A DNA stretch of 64,000 bases. Origin: Patiria pectinifera (taxonomy: Eukaryota; Echinodermata; Asteroidea; Valvatida; Asterinidae). Within the stretch, counting starts at the first letter, position 1, and each line of letters starts with the position of its first letter. The translations under genes were made by a program, and so were the position numbers. Shown in pieces: positions 22,934 to 33,220 of this stretch. The DNA is taken from contig CM057144.1 of assembly GCA_029964075.1 (NCBI GenBank), forward strand, positions 7,277,281 through 7,341,280, in the 5' to 3' direction. The notes below the pieces were generated by a model. That model saw only the letters and a list, made by a program, of their open reading frames with translations. It made no database searches and was not told the DNA's origin.

Positions 22934-23958
22934 TAAAGCCCTGTCCGCACTGGACTTTTTTGGGGTCAAACTAACCGAGACCATGGGTGCTTTTCCCATT
23001 TTAAGTCCAGTGCGGACAGCCTAGGACGTTTTCCTCTCGGTTACTTTCCTGAGTCCAGCGGTTACTTTTACTGGCCAACTGCTGCCCAGGAAAACTTCCC
23101 ACGCGCCCAGGAAAACTGACCAGGTCACTTTTCCCGAGACGATAAGTCCAGTGCGGACAGTGCGAGTCGGTAAAAGCGGCTCAGGAAAGCATACATCCGG
23201 CCTGAGCGCCCTGTCATGTTATGCATACAGAGACCGCACGAACCTGCACGTGCAGTGGCCGAACATTTTGTAGAAACACGCTGCGGTGTATCATCAAGTC
23301 CGAGCGGTAAAATCTCGTTAAAATATATGTTTCAACGGACAAATACATACACAGAGAAGAGAGATCACGTTCTGAGAATTAATTTGCGGAAATTCTCTTT
23401 CTCCACCGATGTATGTTATTTTCTACGATCCAAATTCATCCTGATACGCTACTGTAGTCATGCACGGAACATCATGGTCCGGTACCGTACGTAGGCTGTA
23501 GTCACTGGTTCCTGGCCCGCATCATAGCTTCGATTCTGTAAGCATGCCATGGGAACCAACGAATACTGATGGCACTGCTGCCGCACGGAACATCGTACAG
23601 CGGCATGGTTTCGACGACGTGCATCACAAATGCGTCAGAATTATAGGCCTTTTCGTCAAGAATTAGCGTGTCAAGATGAAATAATATCGTGCAAACAATC
23701 ATGTTGTGCATGCAAATGGCGTGTAATATTACTGTGTGTATCGGCGGCTGAAAATGTGATCGGCAATTTGTTTTCTGTGTACCGTGAGTCATTAAACTGA
23801 CACTGTGACAGCTCGGTAACTTCTCCCACGTGGTCTGGGTAAATTTTCCAGTGTTTCGAAAGTCCAAGTGCTGACAGTGGTCACATTTGACCATTTCTCA
23901 TTTTACCATCGTCTCGGTAAAACCTTCCAAAAAAAAATCCAGTGCGGACACGGCTTAA
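22934..23958. mobile_element. PIF/Harbinger-like MITE, TAA-flanked
   Basis: The element spans 22937-23955 (1019 bp) with TAA on both sides (22934-22936, 23956-23958). Both ends carry AGCC(C/G)TGTCCGCACTGGA, then a T-run and ACCGAGAC(C/G)ATGG in inverted orientation, a TIR of about 45 bp. The terminal word GTCCAGTGCGGACAG also appears internally, inverted, near 23003 and 23146, so the left end is itself a set of nested hairpins. A 130-codon open frame on the minus strand (23502-23894) is not recognisable as transposase. The 3-bp TWA target suggests PIF/Harbinger mobilisation. Confidence 0.75.
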
Positions 23959-24083
23959 GCGGAAGGAAAGGATTTTTTTGGTAAATACCCTCCCCTGAAT
24001 TTTCTCACTATACATGTTTAGCGCTATACAGATGTTGCAGTACCCATCAAGCAATGCATTAATACCCACAATCCAATACTGAC

Positions 24084-24337
24084 CTGCCTGGCCTGCTACT
24101 GGACACCTTAGTGATCTCAGGCAAGGATAACTGTAACAGAACTTTTTCCAGGTCATCCACAACGTACATCCCAGTGGAGTGGACTGCAACGATCACATTC
24201 TTCTCGGACAGGCTGGGGCCAGATAATTCTTCTGCATAGAAGTATCTTGAGAAGAAGTGTGACCACTTCATGTGGGCATAGTTGACCAGGTTCTCTTTCA
24301 CACGCATCTTGTCTACATGTTGCTTGATGAGGTAGCA
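24084..24337 (-). CDS. Myosin VIIa-like exon: FERM F2/F3 lobes
   Basis: A 254-bp exon on the minus strand. The acceptor is GTGTCTTTTAG and the donor GGCAG|GTCAGT. It encodes 84 codons plus two bases: the end of F2 (VKENLVNYAHMKWSHFFSRY) and the beginning of F3 (SGPSLSEKNVIVAVHSTGMY, then VLLQLSLPEITKVSSSR). This is the highly conserved FERM1 segment of myosin VII (family pattern S-G-P-x-L-P-x-x-D-V-I-V-A-V-N-x-T-G-V-Y). Replacements such as HS for NW before TG show divergence from vertebrate MYO7A. It is in phase with its neighbours (0 in, 2 out). Confidence 0.93.
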
Positions 24338-25010
24338 CTAAAAGACACGCAAAAGTTAAATAGAACAGTCATTTAGCCCTTCAACTGCACATGAGTTAAC
24401 AATGCCATTTGGTACAGGAAGTTTGTCTGAATTAAAACCAGAAAGACTAGAAAGGCGAGGATGTGTAATCCCCAATTACCCAATTATGCAGCAATAACAG
24501 CTATATGGGGCTTGAAGAATGTGTTATTTGACAATTCCATGAGGTATTTATTCGTGCTCTAACTGATTTGAACACAGCATAATTCGGCGACCACAATCAG
24601 CCAGCAGGTGCTTTGTTCCTGAATGACCCAAGCATACATTTTGGTGCTTTATCACGCAATCACGTAATCACGCAATACTAGTGATTAAAGGCTCATACAA
24701 TACTCATCTATATTAAGTGCGCACTGACGTAGAACCGCCCCAGTTATCTCAGTATAATGGCTCATAATTGTAGTCGGTGTCATTAGAATTTTAAGTTCTG
24801 TATCTGTGGGAGAGCGCAATTCATATCTGTGAATTGAGTGTGACCATGAAGGAAACTTCGTCAAGTTTGTCTATGAGATTGTCCTTCTAGGTCTGAGCAT
24901 GTATTGCATCGTGCAAAGGGATCAACGATACTGACTAGGACATCAGCCTGATTCTGGACAAAGCTTTAAGAGCAAGTGTCCTTGAAACATGGTCAACTAT
25001 AATACCAAGT
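24338..25010. other. Intron of the myosin gene; nothing recognised
   Basis: AT-rich intronic DNA with no supported feature. Confidence 0.45.
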
Positions 25011-25019
25011 CAGTTCTTG

Positions 25020-25200
25020 CCTGCTTGCGTGATTATCTTTAAAGAGTGACCTCTAGCAGTGAGGTGTCCTCAGATGACCTTTACCCTGGTATGTGACCTT
25101 TGACATCATTGTCATATGAAGGTTGCCATGTTGCATCTATGACCCCAAGTTTGGTTCCAATTGGACTTCAACTGTTCAAATGAGACCAATTTTTTTTTAA
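25020..25200. repeat. GACCTTTGACAT-type dispersed repeat
   Basis: Words AGAGTGACCTCTAGCAG, GATGACCTTTACCC and GTGACCTTTGACATC, followed by GACCCCAAGTTTGGTTCCAA. It belongs to the same loose family as the repeats at 15.7, 17.1 and 20.4 kb. Non-coding. Confidence 0.45.
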
Positions 25201-25692
25201 CTTTAACCAAAATACCACACACCTATGTGTTAGGTCAGACTGCTTTGTTTTTATGCTAAAAAGTTAAAGTTTTCTTTAGAATATGTATTCTTTGTCAAAA
25301 GAGGGCACTGTTGCGCACCACCGTTAACAAGTCAATTGGGTCAAAACGTTCAGTCAATGTCAACTCTCACGTCACGTTTTGTCAGGAAATGTGTTCCTTC
25401 AGGACAGCCGAAATGGTCATAAGTTTTCCAGTTCTACATCCTTTAATATAATTGTAAGACATTTTTGTGTTAATTTATTGGGAAAATTTGTGTAAAAGTG
25501 ACATGAAAAAGTATGCATAGGCTTTAATACACAACATTATAGATATGGGACTCACACACGTCCTACGTAATTTACCACTGACTGGACATTTGTCATATTG
25601 TTCAATGTATCAATCTTGATCTGTATTTGTGTTTATTTGTTTGTTTTATGTAGATTAAACCCTGAGTTGGATAGGTGATGCACATGATTGAA

Positions 25693-26548
25693 GCTACAGT
25701 CCATCATTTGCAGCTCTCCAAGAAGTAAATGATGTAATTATTGTTAAAAAACAATAGATAGTAAGGGGACTAAACTCCCTATGAAATTATTCTTTCTGGC
25801 AAGCTGTCATTTTGAAGAAATCAACAAAAGAAGGCCTTTCCAATGATACGTCTAAAGATGCCGTTGGAAATTCCGTTAGTAGTTTGTTTTTTATTCGGCG
25901 AATTGCGTGCAAGCATTTGTACGACACACACGCCATTGCTGTAATTCTTCGGATCAGTAAACAAATATTGAGTGGCTCAGAGTGAAATGGGAGAAATATT
26001 ATCGCAAGGTAAAATCTGGACTTTTCCAGGTCACAAAGCGAAGCCGAGTGAAATGGAACAGTCCAGATTTTACCGAGCGATAATATTCCTCCGGCATTTC
26101 ACAACTCTGTAGCGCTGGCTCGATACGCGCTACGCGCAACACTGAACGCGCACACCAGCATGCATTTGCACACAAATACCATGTCATGATCCTAACTGTT
26201 GAATAGGTAGAGCCCGGCATGAATGGGACCATTAATGAATGTCATGTGATGTGAGTTCCACCAATCAAATAATAAGGATCTGTACGTCGGTTATATAATG
26301 CGCGACATCGCATAGCTGCAATCGGCTAAGTGAGAACATGCCTCGGACACTGAATTCAGGCCCAATTCATCAGCAACTTTTGATTTGAAATCGAGATCCT
26401 AGAATGCTGTTTTTCTCAAAACTTACAGCTGAAGTTGAGCTGAAACTTCATCAGGTTTGTTGTTAAGCACCCTTCTTTAGATTTTGAGCACGTTGTTGCT
26501 TCAAACGAACAAAATGCACAAATTACTAATTATGGGCTGTACCTTTAA
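25693..26548. mobile_element. TTAA-type MITE, copy B, interrupted
   Basis: An inverted, diverged copy of the MITE at 906-1182. The right end is GGGCTGTACCT at 26544, followed by TTAA; interior words (GCGCGACATCGCATAGCTGCAATCGGCTAA) lie at 26300-26330. A possible left end, ACAGTCCATCATTTGC, lies at about 25695, separated by some 570 bp of foreign sequence that includes a hairpin (about 25990-26093). Confidence 0.55.
25988..26095. repeat. Hairpin inside interrupted MITE
   Basis: Inverted arms: AATATTATCGCAAGGTAAAA with TCTGGACT on the left, AGTCCAGATTTTACC with GAGCGATAATATT on the right. They are separated by about 37 bp containing AAGCGAAGCCGAGTG. This is a strong foldback structure of unknown origin. 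Confidence 0.7.
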
Positions 26549-26559
26549 AAACTATGTGT

Positions 26560-27229
26560 TAGTGTTGCGAATACATGATTCGTTATTCGTCATTTGTCAA
26601 GCTCATTTCGAACTTTTAAGTGTCATCCTTTACACAACGTACGGACATACATACGGATGACTAGACGGATGAGATCATGTGGGGTGATGGCATTGTACTC
26701 CTTTCATCCCTTTTTCTAAAGATTTTACCTCCAGGGTGATGTTTTCTGTAGATTTCACATGTGGGGTGATGTCCCTGAATGGAAATTACCCCACATGTGA
26801 GTTATGGTCAACAGAATACGACGGACTTACGGACCGAGGGACATACGAACAGACATAGTGATTGCAGGGTCTCTTTCCTGAACTTTGTTCAGGCGAGACA
26901 AAATGAGATTCTTGGAGGGCAGCAATTCAAGGGACACCGTGTCCTGGACTACGCCCAATTGGGTGGCAAAACGAGCTTCGAATGAAATGCTGTTAATTGG
27001 AAAGAACATCAACATCCACACAACTATCCTGGAAACAGGCTACCAAGGACTTTCCTGTCTGGCTATTCAGTTTGGAGGACTGGCTTTCACAATATTCCTT
27101 GGATGATTGGAAGGTGGTCAGTGACTTTGATATTGTGGCAGAACAACAATATGGGTCCTTTCTCCGAAGGTCTTCAAGGGGTTTTACAAAAGGAATTTGG
27201 AAGATTGCGTTTGGTTTTCTGGTCTTTGC
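26560..27229. other. Short GTGGGGTGATG repeats; otherwise unrecognised
   Basis: Between 26677 and 26800 the word GGGGTGATG or GGGTGATG recurs, with an inverted partner (CCCCACATGTGAG). From about 26880 the sequence has longer open stretches on both strands and a less AT-rich composition, and seems to continue on the far side of the 7.24-kb insertion (34480 onward). I cannot assign it to a family. Confidence 0.35.
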
Positions 27230-27257
27230 TAAAGCGGTGGTCACATCACATCGGTGG

Positions 27258-27350
27258 TCATGAACGTAGTTGAACGTAGTTCATTTGACCGTAGTTGACC
27301 GTAGTGCAACTACGGTCAACTAGGGTGAACTAGGATCGAAGTAGGTTCAA
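27258..27350. repeat. Subterminal degenerate ~10-bp repeats, left
   Basis: Repeated words of the form GAACGTAGTT or GACCGTAGTT, switching to ACTACGGTCA or ACTAGGGTGA at about 27307, so the left array contains both orientations. This is the counterpart of the long right array. Confidence 0.8.
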
Positions 27351-28539
27351 AATTTGCAAAAGAGCAAATATAAAGAACGGTTAGGTCCAGCGTCCTTAAT
27401 AGTTTACTCAGCACGCCGGGGCGCACTGCGGCGCCTTTGCGGCATTTTTTTTTGCCTGGTCAATGTTCTCAGTGAGCCCTGCGCTCTGGGGCAGGAAGGC
27501 TCTTACGAGGGCTCATTAAAATCGGCTATTGTGTTGGCAGCATTGATATGTTAATCAGGCTTGAGACACAGCCTGACATTCAACCCCGCCCCGGCGCGCT
27601 GTGAAGATTAGCGTTCAGCGCGCCTCAGCCAGCCAGTAAGATTATCTTGATCAACAACAAAAGACAACGAACAAAAGCCTTTCATCAGTCCCCAAAGATG
27701 CCACTGAAGTTCCAAAAGCTTGTATAACTTTAGTACTTTCATTATTGAAGCTTGAAAATACACATGTCAAACGCACGACTTCGTGACGGTACACATCTAG
27801 TGTATACAGGACTGCATTTACGGGATGTTGATTTTTAGAGTTTCGGATTGAGAGGAAACCAGTAAGGAGGGGAATTTTATAGGGCATATTTGTAATATGT
27901 TATGTTACTTAATCTAAAAGAGTTGATGCCGTGTTAACGGATCTTACTTTGAAGACAAGCGGTACTGCATAAGCACCAAGCTTTGTTAATTAAAATGTTT
28001 TCCAGTTGGCCAGAGGATTAGAGAGAAATGTATCTGAAAAAAAATTATTTGAGAAAATACAGTTTACAAAGAAATGTACAAATATAAAACATTGGGCCAA
28101 ATGTGAAAATTTGGGTGGGCGGTGATGAATACCTAAAAAAGCATTGAACGTCATTTTTTAACCTTCCAAAAAACTTGATGCAATCGAAAGGCAAGTTTAT
28201 TTCATAGTTTTAGGGGGAAACGGACACGAATGAAGAACGATACGTTTCCATAGATCTCATGACGTGTTGTTTTGTGTACTGTAAGACTCATTGTATAGCA
28301 TTTGGAAAGAAGTGGACCTCAAAATGTTCAAGTACATGTACTCCTCACGCGGCAAAGCGAAAGGGTTCTCGGTTGTTGCTGTCAGGGAAGAATTATAAAC
28401 ATCATCGGCGGGTGACAATAACTCAAAATCCTTCTTATAAGATGAGTCATTCTATTTTGGAATTTATGTACATTCCTTTAGTGGCAATTACTTTATTCCT
28501 GTGATATTTGCATTCCACGTCGCACTATGATCATCCACA

Positions 28540-28800
28540 AACTATATATTTTTATGTTCATAAATACCTCGGACAGTTTAGCTTTTCCTATTGGTCGAGA
28601 GCCCGTCACGTGGCCGGTCTTAAACGGATGATAAAGACATGGCTAGCTGGTCTTAAACACTTTTTCAGTGTCACATAAAATGTGGAATCCTAAAAATCCA
28701 GTGCCTCTTACCGTTTTATTGGTTGAACGTTCACAATCATCACGTAGGCATGCGCAACACTACCAGCGAGTCAACATTTTATAGTTTTAAATTCAAAACG
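28540..28800 (+). repeat. Dispersed repeat, copy 1 (inverted partner at 51.48 kb)
   Basis: About 240 bp alignable to the reverse complement of 51484-51735. Shared words include ATTGGTCGAGAGCC, CACGTGG, GGTCTTAAA, ATCCAGTGCC, GAACGTTCACAATC, TAGGCATGCGCAA and ACTACCAGC. No coding capacity. One copy is inside the 7.24-kb element and the other lies upstream of the first myosin exon. Confidence 0.7.
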
Positions 28801-29024
28801 CAACGCCCCAGCTGCGTTCTCCGCGACATCGCGCAGAACATGCTACGTGCGCGTCAATCTCCATAAAAGGGTTGTTTATATCTTACTCGCCAGCTGAACA
28901 CTCCATTATTTTGCTAGAGGGATGTTTAAAAAGCATGAAGTGAACTTGTTGAACAAAATCGGGATTTTTTGAACGAATTATTTGATATTTTTTTACCGAA
29001 AAGGTATTTATGAATGGGAATAAG

Positions 29025-29172
29025 TATGTGCTCGGTCGGTATTTATCACTCTGTTTAAGACCGCTTAGAGTCTGGGTGCTGATAATAACCCTCACCTCCG
29101 GCTCGGGTAATTATCAGCACCCAGACTCTAAGCAGTCTTAAACAGAGTGATAAAAACCTCTCGAGCACACAT
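29025..29172. repeat. Long hairpin (~58-bp arms)
   Basis: The left arm is about 29028-29085 (TTTATCACTCTGTTTAAGAC, then TTAGAGTCTGGGTGCTGATAA). The right arm, about 29107-29167, is its inverted complement, with a loop of about 20 bp (CCCTCACCTCCGGCTCGGG). The arms match with few mismatches. It lies about 60 bp downstream of the BEN ORF stop on the minus strand, so it could act as a transcript-end structure or be the remains of a foldback insertion. Confidence 0.85.
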
Positions 29173-29231
29173 TTATTCCCTTTTTAAACCGGATTATCTA
29201 ATTAACTGTTGGAAAACTATGATTTTAAAAT

Positions 29232-29750
29232 TCACATCCCCAGTTTGGTTGCTATCATTCGGCACTTTCCGTTGACGGCGTCTGTGAGTGCCTCCCTATA
29301 TACGTCTCCTTGTGCACAATCTGGGAACTGTTTTTCCGCTTGTGCCAGTATCGCCTGAAATACTCGAGTGTGCTTTAACGCTTCTTTCCGGACGACCCCT
29401 CCCTTGCAGACAACTCCCCCCCCATGAAAGTTGCTTCTGGCCAGATCTTCATTAGAAACAAGAGCCAACATCAGTTTCAGAACCAACTCTTTTGGGCCTG
29501 ATGCCTTTGCGTGCAACTCAAAATAGGCGGCTCTATTGATGGTACACGTACCAATTCCATCGCGCCCCAACAATACCTCATCATTAGAAATTGGTACAAC
29601 CCTAGGTTCCTGTCCCTGTGCTAACCCTAAATGGCTCTTAATTAGGGCCAAGTCCGTCTTGATGTTTTCAATGTCTTCTTGTTGCTTATCAAAACGGCTC
29701 AAAATCAATCGCAAAAGGGCTTCTGTATGGCCTTCTTCTTGGACAGGTGG
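29232..29750 (-). CDS. BEN-domain protein with coiled coil (C-terminal part)
   Basis: A minus-strand open frame of 172 codons ending at 29232. From an upstream TAA (29751-29753) it runs through a Glu/Gln-rich coiled-coil-like segment (RFDKQQEDIENIKTDLALIK). It then has a domain that looks like a BEN domain: ELVLKLMLALVSNEDLARSN, a glycine-rich turn, then FQAILAQAEKQFP and YREALTDAVNGKCRMIATKL, matching the general BEN pattern ending in I-x-x-K-C. BEN domains bind DNA or chromatin proteins in animals and also occur in viruses and mobile elements. There is no good ATG near the 5' end. The frame is continuous with the AQPPV frame of the adjacent minisatellite except for the TAA, which replaces the CAA codon of the repeat. 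Confidence 0.7.
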   Translation of the reverse strand, partial: PPVQEEGHTEALLRLILSRFDKQQEDIENIKTDLALIKSHLGLAQGQEPRVVPISNDEVLLGRDGIGTCTINRAAYFELHAKASGPKELVLKLMLALVSNEDLARSNFHGGGVVCKGGVVRKEALKHTRVFQAILAQAEKQFPDCAQGDVYREALTDAVNGKCRMIATKLGM

Positions 29751-31880
29751 TTAGGAGGGCGGGACCGGAGCTTCGGCCCGGACAGGTGGTTGGGCGGGCG
29801 GGGCCGGAACTTCGGCCTGGACAGGTGGTTGGGCGCGGGGGCCAGAGCTTCGGCCCGAACAGGTGGTTGGGCGGGCGGGGCCGGAACTTCGGCCTAAACA
29901 GGTGGTTGGGTGGGCGGGGCTGGAACTTCGGCCAAGACAGGTGATTGGGCGGGTGGGGCCGGAACTTCGGCCTGGACAGGTGGTTGGGCGGGCGGGGCCG
30001 GAACATCAGCCCGGACGGGTGGTTGGGCAGGCGGGATCAGAGCTTCGGCCTGGACAGGTGGTTGGGCGGGTGGGGCTGGAACTTCGGCCTGGACAGGTGG
30101 TTGGGCGGGCAGGGCCAGAGCTTCGGCCCGAACAGGTGGTTGGGCAGGCAGGGCCGGAACTTCGGCCTAAACAGGTGGTTGGGTGGGCGGGGCTGGAACT
30201 TCGGCCAAGACAGGTGATTGGGCGGGTGGGGCCGGAACTTCGGCCTGGACAGGTGGTTGGGCGGGCGGGGCCAGAACATCAGCCCGGACGGGTGGTTGGG
30301 CGGGCGGGACCAGAGCTTCGGCCCGGACAGGTGGTTGGGCGGGCGGGGCCGGAACTTCGGCCTGGACAGGTGGTTGGGCGGGTGGGGCTGGAACTTCGGC
30401 ACGGACAGGTGGTTGGGCGGGCGGGGCTGGAACATCGGCTTGGACAGGTGGTTGGGCTGGCGGGACTGGAGCTTCGGCCCAGACAGGTGGTTGGGCGGGC
30501 GGGGGCCGAAACTTCGGCCTGGACAGGTGATTGGGCGGGCGGGACCAGAGCTTCGACCGGGACAGGTGGTTGGGCAGGCGGGGCTGGAACATCGGCTTGG
30601 ACAGGTGGTTGGGCGGGCGGGACTGGAGCTTCGGCCCAGACAGGTGGTTGGGCGGGCAGGGGCCGAAACTTCGGCCCGGACAGGTGATTGGGCGGGCGGG
30701 ACCAGAGCTTCGACCGGGACAGGTGGTTGGGCAGGCGGGGCCGGAACATCAGCCTGGACAGGTGGTTAGGCTGGCGGGACCAGAGCTTTGGCCCGGACAG
30801 GTGGTTGGGTGGGCGGGGCCGGAATTTCGGCCTGGACAGGTGGTTGAGCGGGCGGGGCTGGAACTTCGGCCCGGACAGGTGGTTGGGCGGGCGGGGCCGG
30901 AACTTCGGCTTGGACAGGTGGTTGGGCGGGCAGGGCCGGAACATCGGCCCGGACAGGTGGTTGGCAGGCGGGGCCGGAACTTCGGCCTGGATAGGTGGTT
31001 GGGCGGGTGGGGCTGGAACTTCGGCCTGGACAGGTGGTTGGGCAGGCGGGGCCGGAACATTGGCTCGGACAGGTGGTTGGGCGGGCGGGACGGGAGCTTC
31101 GCCCCGGACAGGTGGTTGGGTGGGCGGGGCCGGAACTTTGGCCTGGACAGGTGGTTGGGCGGGTGGGGCTGGAACTTCGGCCTGGACAGGTGGTTGGGCG
31201 GGCGGGGCCGGAACTTCGGCTTGGACAGGTGGTTTGGCGGGCGGGGCCGGAACATCAGCCCCGACAGGTGGTTGGCGGGCGGGGCCGGAACTTCGGCCTG
31301 GACAGGTGGTTGGGCGGGCGGGACCAGAGCTTCGGCCGGTACAGGTGGTTGGGCAGGCGGAACCAGAGCTTTGGCCCGGACAGGTGGTTGGGTGGGTGGG
31401 GCCGGAACTTCGGCCTGGCCAGGTGGTTGGGCGGGCGGGGCTGGAACTTCGGCTTGGACAGGTGGTTGGGCGGGCGGGGTTCGGAACATCGGCCCGGACA
31501 GGTGGTTGGCAGGCGGGGCCGGAACTTCGGCCTGGACAGGTGGTTGGGCGGGTGGGGCTGGAACTTCTGCCTGGACAGGTGGTTGGGCAGGCGGGGCCGG
31601 AACATTGGCTTGGACAGGTGGTTGGGCGGGCGGGACCGGAGCTTCGCCCCGGACAGGTGGTTGGGTGGGCGGGGCCGGAACTTCGGCCCGAACAGGTGGT
31701 TGGGCGGGCGGGGCCGGAACTTTGGCTTGGACAGGTGGTTGGGCGGGCGGGGCCAGAACATCGGCCTGGACAGGTGGTTGGCAGGCGGGGCCGGAACTTC
31801 GGCCTGGACAGGTGGTTGGGCGGGTGGGGCTGGAACTTCGGCCCGGACAGGTGGTTGGGCGGGCGGGGCCGGAACACGTA
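29741..31880 (-). repeat. 39-bp coding minisatellite (~55 units), proline-rich on the minus strand
   Basis: About 55 head-to-tail units of 39 bp, GC-rich, of the form GGACAGGTGGTTGGGCGGGC followed by GGGGCCGGAACTTCGGCCT with many variants. On the minus strand one frame encodes AQPPVQAEVPAPP repeated, and the neighbouring frames give PNHLSRPKFRPRP and PTTCPGRSSGPAR. Because the unit length is divisible by three and lacks stops in five frames, very long overlapping ORFs appear on both strands; only the minus AQPPV frame joins the BEN ORF. Units with one G missing (for example GGTTGGCAGGC near 30960 and 31500) shift the frame, so the array as sequenced is not one continuous reading frame. Confidence 0.93.
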
Positions 31881-31926
31881 TTTGATAAAAGGCAGCCCCA
31901 ACCCTAGCCCGACTGCGTCTGGCCAT
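31255..31926 (-). CDS. N-terminal part of proline-repeat ORF, starting in a hairpin
   Basis: A minus-strand frame beginning at ATG 31926 inside the hairpin arm, encoding MARRSRARVGAAFYQIRV and then entering the AQPPVxAEVPAPP repeat frame. It is the most plausible translation start for a repeat-BEN protein, but frame changes within the array break continuity with the BEN domain. Splicing or polymorphic unit loss could restore continuity; neither can be judged here. Confidence 0.4.
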   Translation of the reverse strand: MARRSRARVGAAFYQIRVPAPPAQPPVRAEVPAPPAQPPVQAEVPAPPANHLSRPMFWPRPPNHLSKPKFRPRPPNHLFGPKFRPRPPNHLSGAKLRSRPPNHLSKPMFRPRLPNHLSRQKFQPHPPNHLSRPKFRPRLPTTCPGRCSEPRPPNHLSKPKFQPRPPNHLARPKFRPHPPNHLSGPKLWFRLPNHLYRPKLWSRPPNHLSRPKFRPRPPTTCRG

Positions 31927-31996
31927 ACAGTACTATCGCAAGCTCTGTAGTAGAGCTTGCGATAGTAGTACTGTACGGCCAGACGCAGTCGGGCTA
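31905..31996. repeat. Hairpin with ~42-bp arms at the minisatellite border
   Basis: Left arm TAGCCCGACTGCGTCTGGCC (31905 on) continues through a TACAGTACTATCGCAAGCTCT segment to about 31946. The right arm, about 31951-31996, is its inverted complement with one mismatch and a 3-bp insertion. The loop is about 4-5 bp. It resembles a transposon-end palindrome or a very stable RNA hairpin in the 5' region of the BEN transcript. Confidence 0.9.
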
Positions 31997-32139
31997 CCCC
32001 AACCCCAGAAAAAAAAATAACCTCGAATAAAAACTGACCCCCCAAAAAATCAAATCAACATTTATTTAAACATTATCAACGATCATCAAAAACATTCAAA
32101 ATTGAAATTGGGGTACATTTATAATAATAAGATCTTTTG

Positions 32140-33220
32140 GGAGTGCACTAACACTTATGATTTTCAGCGATTGCGTGCCAGCCTGCAGCACGTGTATAAA
32201 GGGAATTCCCCCGATGAGAAATGACCAGCGCCACACAAAACATACCAGGGTACCAGTGTGGCCATACATGTATATGTATACGCTGGTCACCCCATTCACA
32301 TTGCGCACACCCGGCCTTGCCTGGTACGTGCATAAAAAAATTATGTACATGTACATGTACATACTGCATGAAGTTCATGCATGTTCATATTGGACAATCA
32401 CACTGTGTCACTGTCATGACGTCTTGTTGAAATCGAAATAAGTATGATTACATGTACAGTAAACAACAGATGTAAATAAATGCTACATAAATATCATTAA
32501 TTTAAGCTAAAACAATACTTTTAAGCCAGAGCAAGTTGCACGATTTTTTGGGGGTTAGAAAATCGTTTTGCGAGACGTACGTACCAGATCTCGACATTAC
32601 TTACCGCCTGGATTCAGTCGGATACTTTTCGTGTTGAAATGATCGAAATGAACGTTATAAAATACCCCAACTCTGGCTACTGTGTGTCAAATCTGTATCT
32701 ATAGATTCTAGAATATTGTCGCTTTCATGTAACTCCAAAAAAAATGAACCAGATTTAACCCCAAATGAGACGATTTCTATCGATTACGTGCCAGCCTGCA
32801 GCAGGCGTATAAAGGAAATTCCCCCAATGAGAAATGACCAGCGCCACACAACACATACCAGGGCACCAGTTTGGCCATATCGTTATACATGACTGTATAC
32901 GCTGGTATCCGATTGCCGCGATTCACATTATTGTGTACATGTTTACATGTGTACGTGTATCAGACAATCACACTATGTCTGTGCGCGGCGTGTGTGAATG
33001 TCACGCAACTTGCAAAGTCACAACTTCTTATTAAAATCCAAATAATTCTAAATACATGTATAGTATTTACAACAGATATAAATAAAATACTACACAAATA
33101 TCCTTAGTTTAACCTAACACAATAAAGCAAGACCAAGTTCCCGATTTTTTTTTGGAATTTTTAAAATTGTTTTACGAAATGTATACGATCTCGATAAACT
33201 TACCGCCGGAATTTACTCCG
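32140..33220. repeat. Direct duplication of ~480-620 bp
   Basis: Two diverged direct copies, about 32140-32620 and 32765-33220. Shared words include GTGCCAGCCTGCAGCA, CGTATAAAGG(G/A)AATTCCCCC, GAGAAATGACCAGCGCCACAC and CATACCAGGG. Both end near TTACCGCC. Each contains a TATAAAG word on the plus strand followed by a GAATTCCC stretch. No ORF is supported. The duplication lies upstream of the BEN/minisatellite gene. Confidence 0.8.

Noticed and set aside
23502..23894. 130-codon minus-strand ORF in the 22.9-kb MITE as a transposase
   Set aside because: No DDE or nuclease motifs recognised; the frame has no support beyond its length.
29863..31950. Very long plus-strand ORFs (up to 458 codons) of Gly/Arg/Trp-rich repeats
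   Set aside because: They arise because the 39-bp unit is a multiple of three without stops in most frames. Only the minus-strand AQPPV frame connects to a recognisable domain.
30279..32045. A 588-codon minus-strand ORF through the minisatellite
   Set aside because: It moves among PNHLSRP, TTCPGRS and AQPPVQ repeat forms because of unit indels and does not reach the BEN domain; it is not a credible single protein.
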